From: Earliella scabrosa
Lineage: Eukaryota > Basidiomycota > Agaricomycetes > Polyporales > Polyporaceae
Direction: 5' to 3'
Assembly (NCBI GenBank): GCA_022605405.1
Contig: JABYQQ010000036.1
Span: 124,001-188,000, forward strand
Length of the DNA stretch: 64,000 nt
The translations under genes and the position numbers were made by a program. This document shows, in pieces, positions 56,855 through 64,000 of the stretch. How positions within the stretch are numbered: position 1 is the first letter of the stretch; every line of letters begins with the position of its first letter. Below the pieces are notes generated by a model. That model was not told the DNA's origin. It searched no databases and was given only the letters and a program-made list of their open reading frames with translations.

Positions 56855-58441
56855 TTAGTAGACAAGCGACGACATGTCTGCGCGGATACGGTTGTAGTCA
56901 AAGAGACCGTCGAGCGGGCCAAGGGCAGCAATGGCAATCTGGTCAAGCCATCGTGGTCAGTACGAGTCAAGAAACACTAGGGATGTAGTACGCACATCCT
57001 TGTCCCAGAGGTACTTCTGGGCTACCCGCTTGATGTCGTCGACGGTCACCGTATCGACCGCGAACTCGATCTGCTTCGGGGTCATGCGACGTCCGCTAGT
57101 GACGAGCTGGCGGCCAATATCCTCGGCGATGGCGGTGGTCCCGTCGAGGCTGAGAAGCAAGCTCGCCTTGAGCTGGCTCTTGGCGCGCTCGACCTCGACA
57201 GGCGTGGGGGCAATCGACATACGTGTCCATTCACGCAGGGTGAAGTGGGTCATGTCGTCCATGTTGTGGAGGTTCTCGGTTACCAGGTAGATACCCCAGA
57301 GGCCAGTGTCCGAGTAGCTCGTAGAGAACGACATGAAGCTGTTCGCGAGGTTGTTCGAGGAGATGATGTGGGAGAGGCGGGAGGACATGAGGCCGGCGGC
57401 GCCGAGAGAGCGGTCCCAGTTGCCGAAGATGCTCTGCATGACGAGCATGGGGAAGTAGTCGGGTGAGCTCCAGCCGACACCCTCGACGGCGATGGCGACG
57501 TGCGCGGTCGGCATGGTGTCGTCACGAATGCGGACCTCCGAACCGATGAACTTCGTCTTCGGGTGGGAGAGGCGGCCAAGGGGAATGGGGTTGGGGGAGA
57601 CGGGGAGTTGTGCGAAGTGCTTCTCGGCATGCTTGACGAGCTGCTCGTGGTCGATGCCACCAGTGCCAACAAGAACCATGCGGTCGGCAGTGTAGTTCGT
57701 CTTGATGTACGAGGCGAGGTCGTCGCGCTTGATGGAGAGGATGTTCTGCTTGGGACCGAGGATGGTGCGTCCCAGGGGTTGACCTACAGAAAGTCAGCAA
57801 ACCTGCGCGCTAGGCACGTCGACGTCACACACCCTGGAAAGCAACAGCGTGCAAGTGGTCGAAGACAACCTCCTCCAACTGCTTGTCCACCTCCTGCTGC
57901 TCGCGCAGAATCACATCCCGCTCCCGCTCAATCGCAGCATTGTCCAGAGTTGAGTTCTGGAGAATGTCGCTGATGATGTCCACGCTCGTCTCGACGTCCT
58001 TGGAGAAGCACTTGGCGTAGTACACCGTCTGCTCGCGCGACGTGTACGCGTTCAAGTGAGCACCGAGGCTCTCAACAGACAGCTCGAGCTGGTGCTGTGA
58101 GCGGCGGTTGGTGCCCTTGAACGCCATGTGCTCGAGGAAGTGCGCCGTGCCGTTTGTCGCATCCGTCTCCGCCCTCGACCCCGCATCTATCCACACACCC
58201 ACCGTCGCCGTCTGCGCATGAGGGTGCGCCTCCGAGGCTACCGTAAGCCCATTTGGGAGCGTCGTAGTTCGGAGTTCGGGGTGGGGGATGTTGACTGCAG
58301 TCGCAAAAGACCGCAAAGGGCGGCGCTGAGGTGTGCTGTCAGACACGTATTTCCGCGACCAAGGTGCAGACAACGTACGGGATAGCGCGCTGCGCTGCGA
58401 AGAGCACGCCCGAGCGAGGTCGAGAGTGTGCTGGTCACCAT
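56855..58441 (-). CDS. MAS1: Mitochondrial processing peptidase beta subunit
   Basis: Catalytic zinc subunit of the matrix peptidase that removes mitochondrial targeting peptides. Exon 1 (from ATG 58441) gives a basic presequence [20 protein letters not shown]; a 53-nt intron follows, then [20 protein letters not shown]. The M16 zinc motif HxxEH is [10 protein letters not shown], with the downstream Glu in the helix that follows ([20 protein letters not shown] ... [20 protein letters not shown]). The second half includes [40 protein letters not shown], and ends ADMSSLVY with TAA at 56855-56857. Length about 475 aa is normal. In many fungi this protein is also core subunit 1 of complex III. 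All catalytic residues are present, so it should be active MPP rather than a core-only protein. Confidence 0.94.
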
Positions 58442-58929
58442 CGAGGTCGTGGAGAAGGAAGTGTACGTCGTCGGTGTCGTCGCCGGAAATGCTACCCGGA
58501 AGAATACGGCGTACCGTCGGAGGCCAATGCTTCGAGCGCCGACTCATTCTTCGCTGGCGCGAGGCGTGTTCCGAAGGCGGCGCTTGAAACACTTCGAAAT
58601 CACCCGATCGTGGTTGGTCAACGCAGTCAACATCGCGTCATGGTACTTATACCAACTTCGAGACCCCCTAGCACGCATGCCACCGAAGTGCTGTAAGTTA
58701 GAGAATGTACGCCTGCAATCCAAAGTGTCGCTCTTTCGCTCATCTGAACCACAGTAAGGAGAAAATAGACTGTTCCTTCTCCGGGCGGACCGTGCGATGC
58801 AGCCTGCGTCCCTCCGGCAGGCGCGGGAGCTTGCGATAGTTTCTGTACTCCCCTGGTTCGAGTCCGTTCGACGGGTGGGATCCACCCACTACTACTCCAG
58901 AAAGCAGTTACCCCTAGATACTTCCACTC
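58442..58929. other. Divergent promoter region
   Basis: Separates beta-MPP and the CoA-transferase. A GGTTCGAGTCC string near 58855 resembles a tRNA B box but no cloverleaf forms (see rejected items). Confidence 0.5.
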
Positions 58930-60756
58930 ATGAACACTGTCAAGCAACCAACCCAGACCTTATGGCAGTCCTTGGATCTTCCTGTCGAGGCGCTCTCCCG
59001 TTTGGAACTCTCAGAACATCCTGATCCCGCAGTTAACTCCTCGTTCAAACTTGGTACTGCGGCGCAAGTAAGCCTCCCTTCATCCACCTGCTGTAATCAG
59101 TTTGTTGGCTGAAACCTTCTCAGACAGCCATAGGTCTTGCTGGACTAGCCGCCGCTCATTTCCATCAACTCCGCACAGGGATTGAGCAAACTGTCTCGGT
59201 AGATGCACGTCATGCTGCTATCGAGTTCCGTGAGTAGTGCTCCGCTTTCAGTTAGTGGGATCTGAGCTGATAGATTCGTGCCACAGATAGCGAAGCGTAC
59301 TACGCCATCGAAGGCGAGGCGAAGGAGCCCTTCCCCCTGTTCGACAACATCGCCGGCGTGTACCGCACCAAGGACGACAGCTACGTCCGCATCCACACCA
59401 ACTTTCCTCAGTACGTCCATCCATCACCACCACTCATACGTGTGTGAGAGCGCGTCTCATAGCGCATCAGCCACAAGCAAGGCATCCTAGACATCCTCCA
59501 ATGCGAGCCGACGAGGGAGGGCATCGCAGAAGCCATCTCCCACTGGAATGCCATCGACTTCGAGACAGAGGCTGCGTCGCGCAAGATGGTCGCCACCGCT
59601 CTGCGCTCCTTCGAACAGTGGGACGCCCATCCGCAAGGCCGAGCACTCGCCAACACCCCGCCCGTCTCCGTCACTAGAGTCGGTGACGCTCCGAAGCGGC
59701 AAGTCCGTGATACACCAGCCCGTCCCTTAGATGGGATCCGTGTGCTCGACCTGACCAGGGTTCTTGCCGGCCCCGTCTGTGGCAGAACGCTCGCTGGTAA
59801 GTCACGCGTTCGGTACATTGTGATACCGCGTGTGTTCATGCAACTCTCTCAGCTCATGGCGCCGACGTGCTATGGGTCACCTCTCCACAGCTCCCTGCCC
59901 TCCCTAATCTTGATGTAGACACGTCCCGAGGGAAGCGCACCACCCAACTCGATCTCACCAGTCTTGCAGACCACCAGAAGCTGGCGGATCTGGTCAAGGA
60001 AGCCGACGTCTTCTTACAAGCCTACCGTCCGGGAGGACTGGCCGACAAAGGCTTTAGCGTGGACGAAGTCACGAAGATGCGTCCTGGCATCGTCTACGCA
60101 AGCCTAACAGCGTATGGCTGGGATGGGCCGTGGAAGGACCGTCGCGGTGTATGTGCTGTACTTGCGCCTCATAGTTGCACGCAGACTGACGCGTATGCAG
60201 TTTGACTCACTCGTCCAGACCGCTACTGGGTTCAACCATGCCGAAGCCCAGGCATTCGCCGCATTCAACGGCACCTCCCAAGAGACCGGACTTCTGCCGA
60301 AGCCGCTCCCAATGCAAGCGCTAGATCACGCTGCTGGGTATGTGCTTGCCTTCGGCATACAAGCCGCGCTCTGCAAGACGATCACCGTGAGTAGGGACCC
60401 ACCCCTCGACACAACAGCATTGACTGAGCGCATCTTCGTAGGAGGGTGGGTCTTGGGAGGTTCGTGTCTCCCTCGCAGCCGTGGGGCAATGGATCCGCTC
60501 CTTGGGACGTGTCGACCCTATGGTTGCCTTCGGAGAAGGTCGCCCATTGCCTCGGCGATCCATGGCGGACCCCGAGGTGGAGCTCTTCACAACCCAAATA
60601 TCAGAGACAGAAACCCGTCACAACCAGGGGACGGAACGACGGTCAATACGGGCCGTCAAACATAGCGCGGTGCTGTCTGTCACGCCAGTCCGGGCGGGAG
60701 AAGCACCTCTTTGTCTAGATGCCCATGGGCCGGAATGGCTCCCTCTATCCACTTAG
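58930..60756 (+). CDS. Family III CoA-transferase (CaiB/BaiF)
   Basis: Transfers CoA between carboxylic acids by a family III mechanism with an Asp nucleophile. Starts MNTVKQPTQTLWQSLDLPVE. Exons then give LAGLAAAHFHQLRTGIEQTV, IEFHSEAYYAIEGE, then NFPHHKQGILDIL. The second half begins PLDGIRVLDLTRVLAGPVCG, the family start motif, then ADVFLQAYRPGGL and YASLTAYGWDGPW, and LPMQALDHAAGYVLAFG, where the Asp of LDHAAG is the likely nucleophile. The last exons contain EGGSWEVRVSLAAVGQWIRS, stop at 60754-60756. The extended N-terminal half is typical of a fungal branch often labelled alpha-methylacyl-CoA racemase-like. Seven or so exons. No clear targeting signal. Donor and acceptor acids unknown. 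Confidence 0.88.
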
Positions 60757-60845
60757 CTCTCGCCGTGGTTGATTTGAATGAACCGTTAGCATGGCATCGT
60801 GTCATGGATATTTCCATGTATATGCGGGTGAAAGTACGAGGGTAG

Positions 60846-61990
60846 CTATGACTTGACCGCGGTAATGCCGGCCTCCTTCAGTTTGGCGATGAGCTCGTCC
60901 ACGTTTTCCACCTGTAGGCAATCGTCATGAGAAGTTCCTTGCCAGACAGAAATTCAAGACACACCTTGCCTCCACCGACGCGCTTTGGAGGTTCTGATAC
61001 CTTCACTGTCTCTAGTAGAGGAGTGAGGTCGACCTGCAGGTCTGCCGGGGTCAGCTTCTCGATTGGCTTCTTCTTCGCCTTCATGATGTTGGGTAGCGAC
61101 GCATATCGAGGCTCTAATATGCAGATTAGTTGGGTGTGTCTTTCTCTCACGGGAAGGGATGAACTTGCCATTCAGTCTAGAAACCCAAGACTCGTCAGCG
61201 ACCATATATAAACAGATACCTCAGAACGAACGCACCGTAGATCCGTCGTCACCACCATAGGCAGCTTACACTTCACCTCCTCCAAGCCTCCATCAATCTC
61301 CCTCGTCACCTCCGCAACCTTCGCCTTCGGGTCCACCACGACCTTGCTCGCGAACGTCGCCTGCGCCCAGCCCATCAGCCCCGCGAGCATCTGCCCCGTC
61401 TGGCCCGCGTCGTCGTCGATCGCCTGCTTGCCCATGATCACCACGTCCACCCCGTCCTTCTCGCGCTCGATGACCGCGCGGAGCGCCTTCGCGACGCCGA
61501 GCGGCTCGGGCGCAGGCGCGGACTCGGGCACCTCGATGTGCACGCCCGCGTCCGCGCCCATGGCGAGCGCGGTGCGCAGCGTCTCCGCCGCCTTCGGGGG
61601 CCCGATGGTGACGACTTTGATCGACTTGACCTCGTCCTTGAGCTTCTCGCGTAACCGGACGGCCTCCTCCACAGCTGGCAGGCCGTTGCGTCAGAGGCCC
61701 GCTGGAGTGTGCCGGGAGAGTCGCAGACACGCACCAATCTCGTCAAAGGGGTTCTGCGACGCGTCGAGGGTTTAGACGACACGTCTGAGGGTAGCGGTGG
61801 ACACGTACCATTGAGTGTTTCACGTTGAGGTCGACACCCTTCTGGTCGGGGTTGACCCGGATCTTGACCGCATAGTCGACTGTCCTGCACCGACGCTCCT
61901 TGAACCCTCGCCGTGCTACGAGCTTGCACACTGCACCTACCGCTTCACAGGGACAAGAATGTTGAGCAAACGCACCGCGGAGGGTCTCAT
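60846..61990 (-). CDS. ETFB: Electron transfer flavoprotein beta subunit
   Basis: With ETF-alpha it carries electrons from acyl-CoA dehydrogenases to ETF-ubiquinone oxidoreductase in the mitochondrial matrix. Start [17 protein letters not shown], splicing to [20 protein letters not shown] and VKHSMNPFDEI, then [11 protein letters not shown]. The beta-ETF core has [50 protein letters not shown] and [10 protein letters not shown]. An 8-nt microexon (61169-61176) supplies R-L-N-E, leading into [20 protein letters not shown], the family signature. The last exon ends [11 protein letters not shown], stop at 60846-60848. It is about 255 aa, normal for the family. It faces the CoA-transferase gene, 89 nt apart. 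Confidence 0.93.
61169..61176 (-). other. 8-nt microexon of ETF-beta with a GC donor
   Basis: On the minus strand ACTGAATG follows TTTCTAG and precedes GCAAGTTC, the usual context of GC-AG introns. Joined as CG+ACTGAATG+AGCCTCGATAT it encodes R-L-N-E-P-R-Y, exactly the conserved ETF-beta sequence; without it the frame is lost. Confidence 0.85.
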
Positions 61991-62473
61991 GGCGAGAGGA
62001 CAAGGTAGAGGCAAGTATGAGCCGAAATCACAAGTGCACTTCGCAGTGTGCGGGGAATCGGAGCACCCGTCCGATCCGCGACGGACCTTGCCGATGACGT
62101 TCTCGGTTCGTGGCCTGCCAGGGTTCGATCCCTGCTCATGCACATCGCTTCAAAAGCAAGTTCGTTTGGACGACAATAACTAGTACGCGCGTGGGGATCA
62201 GGCATCACAGTACACGTCTACAGTATTCGAGTGGTGCCAGTCAGACGACACTCGAACAAGGTAAGTACATCAGAGCATTGCGTGACCAGTCCCGGGATAT
62301 CAAGGATTCAAGGAAGGTGTAACTCATAAGTAGTGACATAAACAAGGATAGCGTTGTAAGGGCCATCGGGACTAGGAAAGTATAGCATAGACCGTCCATC
62401 AAGTGATTACAGAAGTCCAGGAATACACAGCGGATGTCGTGACAACCCGCCTCTATCTCTTGCGTTGCGTTCG
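61991..62473. other. Intergenic
   Basis: Promoter of ETF-beta and 3' flank of the syntaxin gene. A GGGTTCGATCCC string near 62121 has no tRNA fold around it (see rejected items). Confidence 0.45.
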
Positions 62474-63605
62474 TCATGACAGAATCTGCAGTTGGGCAAC
62501 ACAGCATTGGTATTCCAGTAGAATAACGTGCAACGACTAGAAGAATACGCACTGCCAAGAGGACCACGCAGATGACGACGACAAGGACGAGCATGAGGCA
62601 TAGCGCGCGACGACCTGCGCGCCGCTGATATTCATGTGCAGTGGTGAGCTCTTCTGCAGCACCGGCGGTGTCGACGGCGATCGAAGAAATATTGGACTCA
62701 ATGTTGTCTGCACAGAGCGGTTAGTTGTGCTCGTGTCAGACATTCCGCCAAGAAAGACTGAGAGGTGCTCACCGAGCATGCCACCCTGCTCCTGAACAAG
62801 TGTGCCGAGGTCGCGGAAGATCTCGTGAAGCTCGTGAATGCCGCTCTCAATCTCCCGGATTTCAGCCTCCCGCTCCTGAATCATCGACTCTTGGAACGCG
62901 AGTTCCTGCGGCGAGAGCTGGGTCTGCAGAATCTGGGCTTGACGCTGCGAAGGCGTTGGACTTGATGCCCGAGCTTGTTCATGACTGCGGACATCTACGT
63001 TGGGCGCGACATGCCGATAACACGAGATGTGCGGTGCTCACCTCGCAGCTTCGTCGTCCTCCACAGCATGCTTGACCCCTTCGACCACGGTACGCTGCCT
63101 CTCAGCGCTGACCTGTTGTGCGCGCTGGAACGCAACGAGAGACAATTGGAAGTCGTGGGAAGTCTTCTGCAATGACGTCTTGTACCGGGGCTGCATAGAC
63201 GTTCTAAGCACCCCCGAACCCGCGATTTGTGAGCATAACAGCACGCACCAGAGGAGCCTGCATCGCAGCCAGCTTCTTGAGATCGTCCGAGCCCCGCTTC
63301 GCCATCGCCCGCGTCGACTCCGTCAAGTCATGCCTGATTACAGCGGAGACCATGGCTCAACGGTGGCCACACACGCTAAAGCGCACACGTACTCACAGTG
63401 ATTTGCGCAGCGCAGCGGAGTCTCTCGCGGTACCGAGCTGATCGACCAGCTTCAGGATACCCTGGACATTGGAGTTGATCTTGAAGACCTGGAGCGAGAG
63501 CGACGACTGCAGGGTGACGAACGCGGATTCCTCCGCTGACTGGGGCGCGCCGCCGGGGGAGAGGGGACGCTGCGCGAGTCCGGTCTCGATATCTTGAAAG
63601 CTCAT
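62474..63605 (-). CDS. PEP12: PEP12/syntaxin-type Qa-SNARE
   Basis: Endosomal or vacuolar t-SNARE. Starts MSFQDIETGLAQRPLSP. The N-terminal helical (Habc-like) part includes LSLQVFKINSNVQGILKLVD, ARDSAALRKSL and YKTSLQKTSHDFQLSLVAFQ. The SNARE motif is QEREAEIREIESGIHELHEI then FRDLGTLVQEQGGMLDNIES with the zero-layer Gln in EQG. A basic stretch (YQRRAGRRALC) precedes the tail anchor LMLVLVVVICVVLLA. The final codons come from a 12-nt last exon, ILS plus stop at 62474-62476, after an intron of about 60 nt; without it the frame would run on for a further roughly 100 residues of non-SNARE sequence. Topology is tail-anchored, cytosolic N-terminus. Confidence 0.9.
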
Positions 63606-64000
63606 GGTCGAGGACGAGGAGAGGTACAAGGGTGGCAGTAAGTAGTGAGGCTTGAGGCAGGCTTGGTGAGGAAGACTCGGGTGGAGACGCTGCGCCACGG
63701 TCCGGCGAGAGACAAATATGAGCAAACAATGCTGTGTCTGAAATGTCGCCGATCGAACCGTACAAGTTACAACGTCTGCAGTCATAACCTACTACGTAGG
63801 TCACCGGGATTCAACCGGGGTTCCTGAGCAATGACGATAATATACATGTAAACGTTGTAGAAGTCTTTGCACTGCAAGAGAGCTTTTACTACTGGTATGG
63901 CATACGCTTCAAGTTGTCCCGCAGACGCGACGGCAAGCCTGCATAAGAGACGGAACATCAGCCCACGACGCAAGTTGAAGGGGATAGACCCGGGAAGATG
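63606..64000. other. Upstream flank of the syntaxin gene
   Basis: No gene is supported up to the end of the window. Short frames on both strands. A GGTTGAATCCC string near 63810 on the minus strand does not fold as a tRNA. Confidence 0.45.

Noticed and set aside
56855..58441. Metallopeptidase next to a fast-evolving region as a mating-type A locus marker
   Set aside because: The gene is beta-MPP, not the mitochondrial intermediate peptidase that flanks that locus, and no homeodomain genes are present.
58840..58930. GGTTCGAGTCC, an exact-looking tRNA B box
   Set aside because: Flanking bases do not form a T-stem or acceptor stem and no A box lies at the right distance on either strand.
62050..62160. 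GGGTTCGATCCC with a short stem, tRNA-like
   Set aside because: The T-arm pairs, but no matching acceptor, D- or anticodon arm could be found upstream.
63780..63900. GGTTGAATCCC on the minus strand, tRNA-like
   Set aside because: No complement to the 3' acceptor side within 90 nt; no cloverleaf.

Overview
The window is nuclear DNA from a filamentous basidiomycete, most likely an agaricomycete of the polypore type. The reasons are dense genes on both strands, many 50-70 nt GT-AG introns, moderately GC-rich coding sequence, a PriA-like cysteine-rich secreted protein, a secreted plant-type haem peroxidase, a basidiomycete-style P450 with many introns, and F-box/LRR paralogs. Order and species cannot be fixed from the sequence alone.

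Layout. 1-6.1 kb is repeat-rich and gene-poor: one small MYND zinc-finger gene (541-1273), a roughly 300-bp inverted-repeat element (1874-2180) with a diverged half copy in the opposite orientation (3394-3591), strong hairpins, and a 1-kb element with long terminal inverted repeats (5088-6135). 6.1-10.6 kb holds one poorly resolved multi-exon locus. 10.6-17 kb carries a cytochrome P450 and a Zn2Cys6 transcription factor on the same strand. 17.4-32 kb carries IWR1, a membrane-anchored histidine-acid-phosphatase-like protein, a small two-exon gene, an SDR dehydrogenase, a PriA-like secreted protein, a pseudogene fragment and a secreted haem peroxidase.

32.5-51 kb is dense and mostly housekeeping: a basic C2HC-like protein, an ABHD12-type hydrolase divergent from a BOR1-type anion transporter, two tandem DUF202 membrane proteins, Aurora kinase, mitochondrial ribosomal protein uL5m, a very large RING-H2 protein and a METTL25-type methyltransferase. 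51.3-55.1 kb holds a tandem pair of F-box/LRR-like genes with homogenised 3' ends. 55.6-63.6 kb holds a hypothetical protein (intact parent of the 28.75-kb pseudogene), beta-MPP, a family III CoA-transferase, ETF-beta and a PEP12-type syntaxin.

Genes that may act together: the P450, SDR, peroxidase and transcription factor resemble a loose secondary-metabolism or lignocellulose neighbourhood, but no backbone synthase is present, so it is not called a cluster. CoA-transferase and ETF-beta face each other and could both serve mitochondrial acyl-CoA metabolism. Most gene models were rebuilt by hand. For several (MYND, small two-exon gene, BOR1, both DUF202 genes, Aurora, RING-H2, both F-box genes, the 55.6-kb hypothetical) the summed exon length was checked to be a multiple of three. 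Two microexons (11 nt in the P450, 8 nt with a GC donor in ETF-beta) and a 12-nt terminal exon in the syntaxin are the sharpest structural observations. I did not find a clearly new multi-gene system.
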